From Pinisolibacter aquiterrae (GTDB lineage: Bacteria > Pseudomonadota > Alphaproteobacteria > Rhizobiales > Ancalomicrobiaceae): a stretch of DNA of 64,000 nucleotides. Where the stretch lies: contig NZ_JAFNIH010000009.1 in the NCBI RefSeq assembly GCF_019160155.1, positions 27,435-91,434 on the forward strand, in the 5' to 3' direction. Shown piece by piece: positions 45,120 through 55,399 of the stretch (position 1 is its first letter; every line of letters begins with the position of its first letter). The notes beneath the pieces were generated by a model, which was not told the DNA's origin, did not search any database, and saw only the letters and a program-made list of their open reading frames with translations. Position numbers and translations under genes: made by a program.

Positions 45120-45932
45120 ATGGCTTATCTCGCGCCTTCGGAATTCGTCGCCAAAATGGTGGACGCGGGGGAATCGAAAGTCCTCATGTCGACGCGGGAC
45201 ACGGTGATCCGGGCCTATATGGCCGGGGCCATCCTGGCGCTCGCCGCCGCCTTCGCGGTCACGATCAACGTCCAGACCGGCCAGCCGCTGGCGGGCGCGA
45301 TCTTGTTCCCGGTCGGCTTCTGCCTGCTCTATCTGCTCGGCTTCGATCTGCTCACCGGCGTCTTCACGCTGACGCCGCTCGCCCTGATCGACAAGCGGCC
45401 GGGGGTGACCATCGGCGGGGTGCTGCGCAACTGGGGACTCGTCTTCGTCGGCAATTTCGCCGGGGCGCTGACGGTGGCGCTGTTCATGGCGATCATCTTC
45501 ACCTTCGGCTTCGACACGGAACCCAACGCGGTCGGCAAGGCGATCGGCCACATCGGCGAGGGGCGCACGGTCGGCTATGCGGCGCATGGGGCGGCCGGCA
45601 TGCTGACGCTGTTCATTCGTGGCGTGCTCTGCAACTGGATGGTGTCGACCGGCGTCGTCGCGGCGATCATGTCGACCTCGGTGTCCGGCAAGATCATGGC
45701 CATGTGGATGCCGATCATGCTGTTCTTCTACATGGGGTTCGAGCATTCGATCGTGAACATGTTCCTGTTCCCGTCGGGGCTGATGCTGGGGGGCAAGTTC
45801 TCGATCATGGACTACATGATCTGGAACGAGATCCCGACGGTCGTGGGCAATCTCGTCGGAGGTCTGACCTTCGTCGGGTTGACTCTCTATTCGACCCACG
45901 TGAAGACGGCGCCGAAGCGCGCGATCGGCTGA
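45120..45932 (+). CDS. Formate/nitrite transporter family channel
   Basis: The 270-residue FNT channel begins MAYLAPSEFVAKMVDAGESK and has six membrane segments with AGAILALAAAFAVTI, VGFCLLYLLGFDLLTGVF, NWGLVFVGNFAGAL, RGVLCNWMVSTGVVAA and FEHSIVNMFLFPSG, the last holding the pore His. It moves formate or nitrite across the inner membrane as a pentamer. The neighbouring phosphatase-kinase gene suggests the nitrite-linked type, which often pairs with it. The start ATG 45120 is preferred to 45057, as the family starts here. Confidence 0.87.
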   Translation: MAYLAPSEFVAKMVDAGESKVLMSTRDTVIRAYMAGAILALAAAFAVTINVQTGQPLAGAILFPVGFCLLYLLGFDLLTGVFTLTPLALIDKRPGVTIGGVLRNWGLVFVGNFAGALTVALFMAIIFTFGFDTEPNAVGKAIGHIGEGRTVGYAAHGAAGMLTLFIRGVLCNWMVSTGVVAAIMSTSVSGKIMAMWMPIMLFFYMGFEHSIVNMFLFPSGLMLGGKFSIMDYMIWNEIPTVVGNLVGGLTFVGLTLYSTHVKTAPKRAIG

Positions 45933-45990
45933 TCGAGCGACGCGAGGTCCCGCCGACGGCGGGGCCTCGCTCCATGCGCCGGGGGCGTCG

Positions 45991-47717
45991 ATGGCCGCAA
46001 TCCTCTCCCTTTCGATCGGCCGCCATTCCGCGGCCGGCGCCAAGGCGTCCAATCAGGATTTCGACGGTTTCGTGGTGCCGGAGCCGCCGCTCGCGGCGAC
46101 CAAGGGCGTGGCGATCGCGCTCGCCGACGGCATCTCGACGTCGCTCCATGGTCGGATCGCCGCCGAGACGGCGGTGAAGAGCTTTCTTTCCGACTATTAC
46201 TGCACCTCCGAGGCCTGGTCGGTGAAGTCCTCGGGGCTCAGAGTGCTGGCCGCGACCAACGCGTGGCTCCATGCCGAGACCCAGCGTGCCCGCGTCGATC
46301 GCGATTGCGGTCACGTCTGCGCCTTCTCGGCGATGGTGGTGAAGTCGCGGACGGCGCATCTCTTCCACGTCGGCGACGCGCGCATCCTCAGGCTCGAGGG
46401 GCGGTCGCTCGACCCCCTGACGACCGATCATCGCATCGTCGCCGGCGGCGAGAGCCTGCTCGCGCGGGGCTGGGGTCGGATCCCTTCGTCGAGGTGGAGA
46501 CGCGGGCGGTGCCGGTCGAGATCGGCGACGTCTTCGTGCTGGCGACCGACGGGGTCCATGAACACGTCGCCGCCGGGTTCGTCGCCGATGCGATCCAGGC
46601 CGCGGGTGGCGATCTCGACGGCGCGGCGCGGGCGATCGTCGAGGAGGCCCTTCGCGCGCGGCAGTCCGGACAATCTGACGGTGCAGGTCGTGCGCGTCGA
46701 CGCGCTGTCGGACGGGCACGCCGAGGAGGTGTTGGGGCGGGCGGCGGATCTGGCGCCGCCGCCGCCGCTCTCGGCGCGGATGGTCTTCGAGGGCTACCGG
46801 ATCCTGCGCGAGCTGAAGGCGACCCATCGCAGTCACATCCTTCTCGCCGAGGACGTCGAGACCGGCGAGACGGTGGTGCTCAAGACGCCGTCGGTCGACG
46901 CGGGCGCCGAGCCGGAGCGGCTCAAGCGGTTCATGATGGAGGAGTGGATCGCCCGGCGGATCGACAGTGCCCATGTGGTGAAGGCGCGGGCGCCGGACCG
47001 GCGGCGCGATCATCTCTACGTGGTGATGGAGCCGCTCGAGGGCGGACCCTGACCCAGTGGATGATCGACCATCCGCACCCCGATCTCGAGACGGTGCGCG
47101 GCATCGTCGAGCAGATCGCCAAGGGGCTCCGGGCGTCTCATCGCAAGGAGATGCTGCATCAGGATCTGCGTCCCGACAACGTCATGATCGACGCGGCGGG
47201 GACGGTGAAGATCATCGACTTCGGCTCGACCCGGGTGGCAGGGCTCGCCGAGATCTCGCCGATCGAGGACGAGGAGATCCTCGGCACGGCGCAATATACG
47301 GCGCCGGAATATTTCCTCGGAGAGCGCGGCACGACCCGGTCGGACCTGTTCTCGCTCGGGGTCGTCACCTATCAGATGCTGACCGGACGATTGCCCTGCG
47401 GGGCGGAGGTGGCGCGGGCGCGGACCCGGGCCGAGCAGCGGCGGCTGCGCTACGTCTCGGCGCTCGATCCGCAGGGGCGGATCCCGCTGTGGATCGACGG
47501 GGTGCTGGAGCGGGCGGTCGATCCCGATCCGTCGCGGCGCCAGGAGGCGCTGTCGGAATTCGTCGAGGATCTGCGCCACCCCCGGGCGATCCCTCTGCGC
47601 GCCGGGCCGCCACCGTTGATGACCCGCCATCCGGTGCTGTTCTGGAAGGCGGTGTCGGGACTTCTGGCGGCGATCCTGATCGGGCTTCTGATCGCCCGGC
47701 ATTTCGGCCGGTTCTGA
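45991..47717 (+). pseudogene. Bifunctional PP2C phosphatase / Ser-Thr protein kinase, three frameshifts
   Basis: The reading frames together encode an N-terminal PP2C domain (AIALADGISTSLHG, HLFHVGDARILRLEG, DVFVLATDGVHEHV, GSPDNLTVQVVRVDAL) and a kinase domain (ILLAEDVETGETVVLKTPSV with the ATP Lys, MLHQDLRPDNVMID with the HRD-like catalytic Asp, VKIIDFGSTRVAG), then a C-terminal membrane helix (AVSGLLAAILIGLLIARHF). Frame changes are needed near 46475 (one G missing from a G run), 46650 (CG repeat) and 47043 (one C missing). Intact relatives sit beside nitrate/nitrite transporters. Either the gene is decaying or the consensus is poor here. Confidence 0.8.
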
Positions 47718-47736
47718 CGGGCCGCTCGGCCGGGGA

Positions 47737-48669
47737 TCAGCGGTTCACGCCCTCCCTGCGGCAGTCCTGGACGCCGCCCATGGCGGAGGCGGTCTGATCG
47801 AGGCGCCAGGAGCGCGATTGGCCGCCGACGTTCACCTGGAGGAAACCGCCGTCGCGCAGCGCGGAGAGCATCCCGTCGTCGATGGTGACGGTCGGGCGGA
47901 GCCCCGCGGTGGTGGTGATCTCGAAGGGCAGCGAGGCGCGATTGAACTCGAGCATCCCGTCGAATTTCCGGCCGGTCGGCCAGCCCAGGTTGGGGATGCC
48001 GATCGACCATTTGCCGTTCTCCCATTGGATCAGGGAGAGCTCGCCGTCCCTGGTCTTCAGTCCGGCGCGGCAGCGGTTGAACTTCGGGCCGACGGTCACG
48101 GTGGAGACCTTCCACGGACCGACGTCTCGCCACGGCGTGTAGACCTCCTTGGCGCGGGTGGGAGTTGGCGCCGCGGCGGGGCCGCCGCCGGCGGCGCCGA
48201 GATTGCGGCAATCCTGAACGGCGCCGATGGCGCCGGCGCCGTTGTCCATCCGCCAGCTGAAGGTCTTGCCGCCGACGTTCGCCATGAGATTGCCGCCCTG
48301 GCGCAGCGCGTCGAGAATGCCGGCATTGATCTTGATCGCCTCGCGCAGACCCTTGCGCGACACCGTCAGGGTGAAGGGCTCGGAGGCGCGGTTCATCTCC
48401 AGCATGCCGGAGAGCTTCTGCCCGTCGGGGAAGTTCATGTCGGGCAGGGTGACGACCCAGGAGCCGTTGGCATATTGCAGGACGCCGACGATGCCGGTCG
48501 GGGTCTTGGTGTTGGCGCGGCAGCCGAAGAACTTGCCGTTTTCGGTGACGTGCTCGATCGACCACTGGCCGATGGTCTTGATCGGTTTGCCGACCTGTTG
48601 CGCCCGCGCCGCGCCCGAGGCGACGAGACACACGGCGGCGATCGTGGCGAAGATACGGGATCTCGTCAT
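47737..48669 (-). CDS. Secreted protein with two tandem ~125-residue repeats, unknown function
   Basis: The 310-residue protein has a signal peptide (about residues 1-24, ending ARA-Q). Two homologous halves follow (about 30-150 and 185-305), each with W.I/V.T/V, KF..CRA..KT, GKW/GSW, GxKxxGMLExNRAS.PFxxT, LRxGGxLxxNVGG..xSWR and VQDCR. A Pro/Ala-rich linker (AAGGGPAAAPTPTRA) joins them. Conserved Cys pairs suggest periplasmic disulfides. I do not recognise a named family with certainty; it is only distantly reminiscent of invasion-associated locus B proteins. The start ATG 48669 follows GAGGAG. Its neighbour ubiG is unrelated. Confidence 0.7.
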   Translation of the reverse strand: MTRSRIFATIAAVCLVASGAARAQQVGKPIKTIGQWSIEHVTENGKFFGCRANTKTPTGIVGVLQYANGSWVVTLPDMNFPDGQKLSGMLEMNRASEPFTLTVSRKGLREAIKINAGILDALRQGGNLMANVGGKTFSWRMDNGAGAIGAVQDCRNLGAAGGGPAAAPTPTRAKEVYTPWRDVGPWKVSTVTVGPKFNRCRAGLKTRDGELSLIQWENGKWSIGIPNLGWPTGRKFDGMLEFNRASLPFEITTTAGLRPTVTIDDGMLSALRDGGFLQVNVGGQSRSWRLDQTASAMGGVQDCRREGVNR

Positions 48670-48719
48670 GCTCGTCTCCTCTCGGGGAGAAGGTGGGAAG
48701 GCGGAAGAGAAGGCAGGGA

Positions 48720-49472
48720 TCAGGCGGGCCGTTCGGCCAGCATCAGATAATTGACGTCGAGATCGCCGTTCCTCAGCGACCACGATCCGCGCAGCGGATC
48801 GAACACCATGCCGCAGGCGTCGAGGACCTCGAGCCCGGTCGCCTCGACGGCGCGCTCCAGCTCCTTCGGGGTGACGAACTTCGACCAGGTGTGGGTGCCG
48901 GGCGGCAGCCAGCGCAGGACGTATTCGGCGCCGACGATGGCGAGCGCGAAGCTCTTCAGCGTGCGGTTCATGGTGGCGAGGAAGAGGAGCCCGCCGGGGC
49001 GCACGAGCTTGGCGATCTCGCGCAGGAAGAGCGGCAGGTCGGCGACGTGCTCGACGATCTCCATGGCGATCACCACGTCGAAGGTCTCGCCGGCCTCGGC
49101 GATCGCTTCCGCGGTGGTGGAGCGCCAGTCGACCTCGACGCCGACCTTCTCCGCCTGGACCCGGGCGGCCTCGACGTTGGCGGCACCGGCATCGGCGCCG
49201 ACCATGGCGGCGCCGAGGCGGGCGAGCGGGATCGTCAGGAGGCCGCCGCCGCAGCCGATGTCGAGGATCCCGAGCCCCTCGAGGGCGCGCGTGTCGGTCT
49301 CGTCGCGGCCGAAGCGGCGGCAGATCTCGCGCTTCAGATAGGAGAGGCGGACCGGGTTGAGGTCGTGCAGCGGCCGGAGACGGCCGTTCGGGTCCCACCA
49401 GTCGGCGGCCATGGCTTCGAAATTGCCGATCTCGGTGGAATCGACGGTGCCGTGGGCATGGGGGATGGTCAT
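48720..49472 (-). CDS. ubiG: Ubiquinone biosynthesis O-methyltransferase UbiG
   Basis: The 250-residue SAM-dependent methyltransferase has motif I in ILDIGCGGGLLT (DIGCGGG at 71-77), EIVEHVADLPLFL, and the UbiG-specific SYLKREICRRFGRDE and MNRTLKSFALAIVGAEYVL. It methylates two hydroxyls in ubiquinone synthesis. The N-terminal FEAMAADWWDPNGRLRPLHD is diagnostic. It is divergent from lysC, an order conserved across alphaproteobacteria. Confidence 0.95.
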   Translation of the reverse strand: MTIPHAHGTVDSTEIGNFEAMAADWWDPNGRLRPLHDLNPVRLSYLKREICRRFGRDETDTRALEGLGILDIGCGGGLLTIPLARLGAAMVGADAGAANVEAARVQAEKVGVEVDWRSTTAEAIAEAGETFDVVIAMEIVEHVADLPLFLREIAKLVRPGGLLFLATMNRTLKSFALAIVGAEYVLRWLPPGTHTWSKFVTPKELERAVEATGLEVLDACGMVFDPLRGSWSLRNGDLDVNYLMLAERPA

Positions 49473-49687
49473 GGATGGATCCTCGTGTCGAGCGTCAAGG
49501 TATCCGGCGCGGGTTCCCGGTCAAGAGCGGGTTCGGGCCGGCGGCGAAATGCGTGCGACCTCGGGTTCTCACGAGGGTCGGCGGCGTTGCGCGGGCCCCG
49601 GCTTTCCAGTATCAAGCGCGCGATCCGAGCCGTGCGGGCCCTCCCGTCGCGGCTCTTCCGTCTTCGGTACAGATCTCGAGTGGCACG

Positions 49688-50962
49688 ATGGCCCGTCTGG
49701 TCCTGAAATTCGGCGGCACCTCCGTCGCCAACGTCGAACGCATCCGCAACGTGGCGCGCCATGTCGCGCGCGAGGTCAAGGCCGGCCATCAGGTCGCGGT
49801 CGTGGTTTCGGCGATGTCGGGCGTCACCAACACGCTGGTCGGCTACGTCCAGGACGCCGCCTCGACCGGCAACCGCGACGGCCACATCTTCGATCAGATG
49901 GAATACGACGCCGTGGTCGCCTCCGGCGAACAGGTGACGTCGGGCCTCCTCGCCATCGTTCTGCAGGCGATGGGCATTCCGGCGCGCTCGTTCCAGGGTT
50001 GGCAGATCCCGCTCACCACCGACGACGCCCACGGCTCGGCCCGGATCATGGACATCGACGGTGCCAAGATGATCGAGGTGATGAGCCGCGGCGAGGTCGC
50101 GGTGATCGCCGGCTTCCAGGGCGTCGGCCCGACCGGCCGCATCGCGACGCTGGGGCGCGGCGGCTCCGACACCAGCGCGGTGGCGATCGCCGCCGCGGTG
50201 AACGCGGATCGCTGCGACATCTATACCGACGTCGACGGCGTCTACACGACCGATCCGCGCATCGTGCCGAAGGCGCGGCGGTTGGAGAAGGTCGCCTTCG
50301 AGGAAATGCTGGAGATGGCCTCGCTCGGCGCCAAGGTGCTGCAGGTCCGCTCCGTCGAGCTCGCGATGGTCAAGAAGGTGCGCACCTTCGTCCGCTCGAG
50401 CTTCGACGATCCCGACACCGTCGGGGTCGATGCCCACGGCAATCCGCCGGGAACTCTCATTTGCGACGAGGACGAGATCGTGGAAACTCAGGTCGTCACC
50501 GGGATCGCCTATTCCAAGGACGAAGCCCAGATTTCGCTGCGTCGCGTCGCCGACAAGCCGGGCGTCGCGGCGGCCGTGTTCGGCGCCCTGGCCGAGGCCA
50601 ACATCAACGTCGACATGATCGTGCAGAACACCTCCGCCGACGGCTCGACGACCGACCTCACCTTCACGGTGCCGGCGATCGACGAGGCGCGCGCCCGTTC
50701 GGTGCTGGAGGCGGCCCAGGCCGAGATCGGCCCGACGCTGATCGAGTCCTCCGCCGACGTGGTCAAGGTCTCGGTGATCGGCATCGGCATGCGCAGCCAT
50801 GCAGGCGTCGCCTCCCAGGCCTTCACCGCGCTCGCCTCCAAGGGCATCAACATTCGCGCGATCACCACCTCGGAGATCAAGATCTCCGTGCTGATCGACG
50901 CCGCCTATACCGAACTGGCGGTGCGCACGCTGCACACCGCCTACGGTCTCGACAAGGCGTGA
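49688..50962 (+). CDS. lysC: Aspartate kinase
   Basis: The 424-residue enzyme has the aspartokinase signature KFGGTSVAN at 7-15, GRGGSDTSAVAIAAAVNADRC and TDVDGVYTTDPRIVP, followed by two ACT domains (SLRRVADKPGVAAAVFGALA and VIGIGMRSHAGVASQAF) for feedback control by lysine and threonine. It makes aspartyl phosphate for the Lys/Thr/Met pathway. The start ATG 49688 (MARLVLKFGG) is used; an extension to 49475 is rejected. A 10-bp GC hairpin follows the stop. Confidence 0.96.
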   Translation: MARLVLKFGGTSVANVERIRNVARHVAREVKAGHQVAVVVSAMSGVTNTLVGYVQDAASTGNRDGHIFDQMEYDAVVASGEQVTSGLLAIVLQAMGIPARSFQGWQIPLTTDDAHGSARIMDIDGAKMIEVMSRGEVAVIAGFQGVGPTGRIATLGRGGSDTSAVAIAAAVNADRCDIYTDVDGVYTTDPRIVPKARRLEKVAFEEMLEMASLGAKVLQVRSVELAMVKKVRTFVRSSFDDPDTVGVDAHGNPPGTLICDEDEIVETQVVTGIAYSKDEAQISLRRVADKPGVAAAVFGALAEANINVDMIVQNTSADGSTTDLTFTVPAIDEARARSVLEAAQAEIGPTLIESSADVVKVSVIGIGMRSHAGVASQAFTALASKGINIRAITTSEIKISVLIDAAYTELAVRTLHTAYGLDKA

Positions 50963-50968
50963 ACGGCG

Positions 50969-50992
50969 CGGACGGGCGACGACGCCCGTCCG
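50969..50992 (+). terminator. Terminator-like hairpin after lysC
   Basis: CGGACGGGCG (50969-50978) and CGCCCGTCCG (50983-50992) form a 10-bp stem over ACGA, followed by TCTTC. The U tract is poor. Confidence 0.6.
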
Positions 50993-51101
50993 TCTTCACC
51001 TGGGTGTACCGATCCGATTGATTTTTCGGACGGTTCGGTGACATGCTGGTGCCGACCGGGGTGTGTCGCCTCGAGCGGACCCGTCGAGTAGGAGAACGGA
51101 G

Positions 51102-53378
51102 ATGCGTGGATCTCTGGGCGCGCCGCGCATTCTTCTCCGCAAGCTCCGCGAGTTGATGGCCGAACCCATCAATCCGCAGGAACGCCTCGACAAGATCGTC
51201 GAGCAGATCGCCACCAACGTGGTCGCCGAGGTGTGCTCGGTCTACGTTCTGCGCGACGACAACGTGCTCGAACTCGCCGCCACCGTCGGCCTCAAGCGCG
51301 AGGCGGTGCATCAGACCAGCCTCAAGGTCGGCGAGGGTCTGGTCGGCCTGATCGCCTCGGAGGCGCGCTGCCTCAACCTGCCCAACGCCCAGTCCCATCC
51401 CGCCTTCGCCTACAAGCCGGAGACGGGCGAGGAAATGTTCAACGCCTTCCTCGGCGTGCCGATCCTGCGCGCCGGCCGCATCCTCGGCGTCCTGGTGGTG
51501 CAGAACAAGGCGCATCGCACCTATCAGGAAGACGAGGTCGAGATCCTCCAGACGACGGCGATGATCATCGCCGAGATGATCGCCGCCGGTGGGCTCGAAC
51601 GGCTCCTGAAGCCGGGGTCGTCGCTCGACGTGAAGCGGCCGATGCAGTTGAAGGGCGTCGGCCTCGGCGAGGGCGTCGGGCTCGGTCACGTGGTCCTGCA
51701 CGAGCCGCGCATCGTCGTTTCGGCGCTGATCGCCGACGACGTGCCGCGCGAGGCGAACCGGCTCGACACGGCGATCGAGAAGCTGCGGCTCTCGGTCGAC
51801 GCGCTCCTGTCGCGCTCCGAACTCGATCAGGTCGGCGAGCACCGCGACGTGCTCGAGGCCTATCGCATGTTCGCCTATGATCGCGGCTGGGTGCGCAAGA
51901 TGGAAGAAGCGGTCAAGAACGGCCTGACCGCCGAGGCCGCCGTCGAGAAGGTCCAGTCGGACACCCGCGCGCGGATGCTGCGCCAGACCGACCCTTACTT
52001 GCGCGAACGGCTGCACGACTTCGACGCGCTCGCCAACCGGCTGATCCGCGAGTTGATGGGACGGCCGCACGGGCCGATGGCGGGCGAATTGCCCAAGGAC
52101 GCGGTGATCGTCGCCCGCAACATGGGCGCGGCCGATCTCTTCGACTACGACCGCGACCGCATCAAGGGTCTGGTGCTCGAGGAGGGCGCGCCGACCAGCC
52201 ACATCTCGATCGTGGCGCGGTCGATGGGCATTCCGGTGGTCGGGCAGGTCGAGGGCGTGGTCTCGCTGGTGGAGACCGGCGATTCGATCATCGTCGACGG
52301 CGAGAGCGGGGCGGTCCATCTCCGCCCGGCACCGGACGTGGAGAGCGCCTTCGCGGAGAAGGTGCGGTTCCGCGCGCGCAAGCAGGCGCAGTATCGGCGC
52401 CTGAAGTCGCGGCCGTCGATCACCAAGGATGGGCACCACGTCCAGCTTCTGCTGAATTCCGGTCTCTTCCTCGACCTGCCGCATCTGGAGGAGAGCGGCG
52501 CATCGGGCATCGGCCTCTTCCGCACCGAACTCCAGTTCATGGTGGCGACGGCGTTCCCGCGCATCGGCGAACAGGAGGCGCTCTACGCCCGGGTGCTGGA
52601 ATCGGCCGGCGGCAAGCCGGTCACCTTCCGCTCGCTCGACATCGGCGGCGACAAGGTGCTGCCCTATGCCCAGCGGCTCGAGGAGGAGGAGAACCCGGCG
52701 ATGGGCTGGCGGGCGATCCGCATCGGGCTCGACCGGCCGGGGCTCCTGCGCATCCAGGTGCGCGCGCTCCTGAAGGCGGCGGCCGGGCGCGAGCTTCGGC
52801 TGATGTTCCCGATGGTCGCCGACATCTCCGAGTTCGAGCGGGCCCAGGCGCTGGTCGAGCGGGAGAAGAACTTCCTCAAGCGTCTCGACTACGAATTGCC
52901 GGAGACGATCAAGCTCGGCGTGATGATCGAGGTGCCGTCGCTCCTGTTCCAGCTCGACGAGCTGTTCGGCAAGGTGCATTTCGCCTCGGTCGGGTCGAAC
53001 GATCTCTTCCAGTTCGCCTATGCCTCCGATCGCGGCAACACGCGGATGACCGGGCGCTACGACGCCATGTCGCTGTCGTTCCTCCGGGTGCTCAAGCTGA
53101 TCCAGGACAAGGCGAACGAGCATCACGTGCCGCTGACGCTGTGCGGCGAGCTCTCGGGCCGGCCGCTCGAGGCGATGGCGCTGATCGCGCTCGGTTATCG
53201 CTCCTTGTCGATGTCGTCGTCGTCGGTCGGTCCGGTCAAGACGATGCTGCTCGAACTCGACGTGGCGAAGCTCAGGGCGCGGCTCCTGCCGCGGCTCGAG
53301 CCGGGGCGGCCGAACGAGGACATCCGGGCGATGCTGCGCACCTTCGCCGAGGAGCAGGGCGTGCCGGTCCAGCCCTAG
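51102..53378 (+). CDS. ptsP: PTS(Ntr) enzyme I (phosphoenolpyruvate-protein phosphotransferase PtsP)
   Basis: The 758-residue protein has an N-terminal GAF domain (about 20-165, QERLDKIVEQIATNVVAEVC to VVQNKAHRTYQEDEVEIL) and then an EI region. The phospho-His367 is in EEGAPTSHISIVARSMGIPV, and the PEP-binding barrel shows GLFRTELQFM, RSLDIGGDK and the Cys in LTLCGELSGRP. It takes phosphate from PEP, with glutamine/2-oxoglutarate sensing by the GAF domain, and passes it to HPr. The start ATG 51102 follows AGGAG. It stands in the conserved lysC-ptsP-prfA-prmC order. Confidence 0.95.
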   Translation: MRGSLGAPRILLRKLRELMAEPINPQERLDKIVEQIATNVVAEVCSVYVLRDDNVLELAATVGLKREAVHQTSLKVGEGLVGLIASEARCLNLPNAQSHPAFAYKPETGEEMFNAFLGVPILRAGRILGVLVVQNKAHRTYQEDEVEILQTTAMIIAEMIAAGGLERLLKPGSSLDVKRPMQLKGVGLGEGVGLGHVVLHEPRIVVSALIADDVPREANRLDTAIEKLRLSVDALLSRSELDQVGEHRDVLEAYRMFAYDRGWVRKMEEAVKNGLTAEAAVEKVQSDTRARMLRQTDPYLRERLHDFDALANRLIRELMGRPHGPMAGELPKDAVIVARNMGAADLFDYDRDRIKGLVLEEGAPTSHISIVARSMGIPVVGQVEGVVSLVETGDSIIVDGESGAVHLRPAPDVESAFAEKVRFRARKQAQYRRLKSRPSITKDGHHVQLLLNSGLFLDLPHLEESGASGIGLFRTELQFMVATAFPRIGEQEALYARVLESAGGKPVTFRSLDIGGDKVLPYAQRLEEEENPAMGWRAIRIGLDRPGLLRIQVRALLKAAAGRELRLMFPMVADISEFERAQALVEREKNFLKRLDYELPETIKLGVMIEVPSLLFQLDELFGKVHFASVGSNDLFQFAYASDRGNTRMTGRYDAMSLSFLRVLKLIQDKANEHHVPLTLCGELSGRPLEAMALIALGYRSLSMSSSSVGPVKTMLLELDVAKLRARLLPRLEPGRPNEDIRAMLRTFAEEQGVPVQP

Positions 53379-53432
53379 CGGGGTGGTTCGATCGCCCCCG
53401 CCCGCTCCCTTCCTCCACGCGCCTCGGTCCCG

Positions 53433-54500
53433 ATGTCCCTTTCCGCCAAACTCGACGCGGTCCTCGATCGTTTCGCCGTTCTCGACGCGCGCATGGGCGC
53501 CGGCGGCGGCGACTATGTGGCGCTCGCCCGCGACCGGGCCGAGTTGGAGCCGCTCGTGGAGGAGATCCAGGCGTTGCGGGCGGCGGAGAGCGAGCTCGCC
53601 GGGCTCGATCAGTTGCTGGCCGATCCCGGCACGGACGCGGAGATGCGGGCGTTGGCGGCCGAGGAGCGCGCCGCCGCCGTGGCGCGGGTCGAGGCGCTCG
53701 ATCAGGCGGTGCGGCTGGCCCTGCTGCCGAAGGACACGGCCGACGCGCGCAACGTCATCCTCGAGGTGCGGGCCGGAACCGGCGGCGACGAGGCGGCGCT
53801 CTTCGCCGGCGATCTCTTTCGGATGTATGCCCGCCACGCCGCCGCGCACGGCTGGGGGATGACCATCCTCTCGGCGAGCGAGAGCGAACTCGGCGGCTAC
53901 AAGGAGATCATCGCCGAGATTTCCGGCGCCGGCGCCTATGGGCGGCTCAAGTTCGAATCCGGGGTGCACCGGGTGCAGCGGGTGCCGGCGACCGAATCGG
54001 GCGGGCGGATCCACACCTCGGCCGCGACCGTGGCGGTGTTGCCGGAGGCGGAGGAGGTCGATGTGACGATCGCCCCGTCCGATCTCTCCTTCGACACGTT
54101 CCGCGCCTCCGGGGCCGGCGGCCAGCACGTCAACAAGACCGACAGCGCGGTCCGGGTGACCCATCTGCCGACGGGGATCGCGGTCGCGGTCCAAGAGGAG
54201 CGGTCGCAGCATCAGAATCGCGCCAAGGCGCTGGCCCTGCTGCGCACCCGTCTCTTCGAGATCGAGCGGGAGAAGGCGGCCTCGGCGCGCGCGGCGGATC
54301 GTCGCGGCCAAGTCGGGTCGGGGGATCGGTCGGAGCGGATCCGCACCTACAATTTCCCGCAAGGTCGGGTCACCGATCACCGCATCGACCTCACCTTGTA
54401 CAAGTTGCCGGAGGTGCTTGAGGGGGGGGCGCTCGACGAGATCATCGACGCGCTGATCACCGACCATCGCGCGGCCCTCTTGGCGGAGGCGGAGACGTGA
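53433..54500 (+). CDS. prfA: Peptide chain release factor 1
   Basis: The 355-residue RF1 has the GGQ motif at 229-231 in [19 protein letters not shown], whose Gln is methylated by PrmC, and [13 protein letters not shown] in domain 3. It recognises UAA and UAG. The stop-codon recognition segment near [18 protein letters not shown] reads PATESGG, close to the PxT type of RF1. Its stop overlaps the prmC GTG (GTGA), so production of factor and modifier is coupled. Confidence 0.96.
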   Translation: MSLSAKLDAVLDRFAVLDARMGAGGGDYVALARDRAELEPLVEEIQALRAAESELAGLDQLLADPGTDAEMRALAAEERAAAVARVEALDQAVRLALLPKDTADARNVILEVRAGTGGDEAALFAGDLFRMYARHAAAHGWGMTILSASESELGGYKEIIAEISGAGAYGRLKFESGVHRVQRVPATESGGRIHTSAATVAVLPEAEEVDVTIAPSDLSFDTFRASGAGGQHVNKTDSAVRVTHLPTGIAVAVQEERSQHQNRAKALALLRTRLFEIEREKAASARAADRRGQVGSGDRSERIRTYNFPQGRVTDHRIDLTLYKLPEVLEGGALDEIIDALITDHRAALLAEAET

Positions 54501-55399
54501 GCCGGGCGATGCTGGAGCGGCTGACGGCGGAGCCGGCGCCGACCGTCGAGGCGACGCTGCGGGCGCTGCGCGCGGTCTTCGCCGGATCGGGCGAGGGGGC
54601 GCGGGCGGAGGCGCGGATGATCGTCGGCCATGTGCTCGGGCTCGATCTCGGCGGGCTGATCCTCGGCGGCGACCGGGTGATCGAGAGCGCCGCGCTCGCC
54701 CGCATCGTCGAACTCGCCTCTCGGCGGCTCGACGGCGAGCCGGTGCAGCGGCTGATCGGCGAGGCGGACTTCTACGGTCTCGCCTTCGCTCTGACGCCGG
54801 AAACGCTGGTGCCACGGCCGGATACGGAGACGCTGGTCGAGGCGGTCCTGGCGCGGCTCGAGGGGGTTTCGGCGCCGGTCCTCGCCGATCTCGGGGTCGG
54901 ATCGGGGGCGATCCTGGTGGCGCTGCTCCATGTCCGCAGCGATGCCCGGGGGGTGGCGAGCGATCTTTTCGGCGAGGCTCTCGCGACCGCGCGCGGCAAT
55001 GCCGAGCGTCACGGGGTGGCGGCGCGGGCGCTCTTCGTCCGCGGCTCCTATGCCTCGATGCTGGCGCCGCGGGCCTTCGACGCGATCGTCTCCAACCCGC
55101 CCTATATCGAGACGGCGGCGATCGCGCAGCTCGACGAGGAGGTGCGTCTCCATGATCCGCTCGCCGCGCTCGACGGGGGCGCCGACGGGCTCGACGCCTA
55201 TCGGGTGATCGTCGAGGAGGCGCGCGCGGCGCTGCGGCCGGGCGGGCTCCTGGCGGTGGAGATCGGTCACGAACAGGGGAGAAGCGTCGCGGCGCTCTTC
55301 TCGGCGGCGGGCTTCGTCGCGGTCGAGACGACGGCCGATCTCGCCGGTCGCGACCGGGTGGTCAGCGCGCGGGCGCCGGGTTCTCGAGCGTCACCGTAA
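54497..55399 (+). CDS. prmC: Release factor glutamine methyltransferase
   Basis: The 300-residue methyltransferase has the SAM motif DLGVGSGAI (131-139) and the catalytic NPPY (200-203) in [24 protein letters not shown] is the conserved PrmC block upstream. It methylates the Gln of GGQ in RF1 and RF2. The start is GTG 54497, overlapping the prfA stop. The usual EP(V/L)QYIIG segment appears as [14 protein letters not shown], a mild change. Confidence 0.95.
   Translation: MSRAMLERLTAEPAPTVEATLRALRAVFAGSGEGARAEARMIVGHVLGLDLGGLILGGDRVIESAALARIVELASRRLDGEPVQRLIGEADFYGLAFALTPETLVPRPDTETLVEAVLARLEGVSAPVLADLGVGSGAILVALLHVRSDARGVASDLFGEALATARGNAERHGVAARALFVRGSYASMLAPRAFDAIVSNPPYIETAAIAQLDEEVRLHDPLAALDGGADGLDAYRVIVEEARAALRPGGLLAVEIGHEQGRSVAALFSAAGFVAVETTADLAGRDRVVSARAPGSRASP

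Noticed and set aside
50877..54815. 1312-residue minus-strand open frame
   Set aside because: It is the reverse of lysC, ptsP, prfA and prmC, which are clearly coding; the Arg/His/Leu-rich translation has no recognisable motif.
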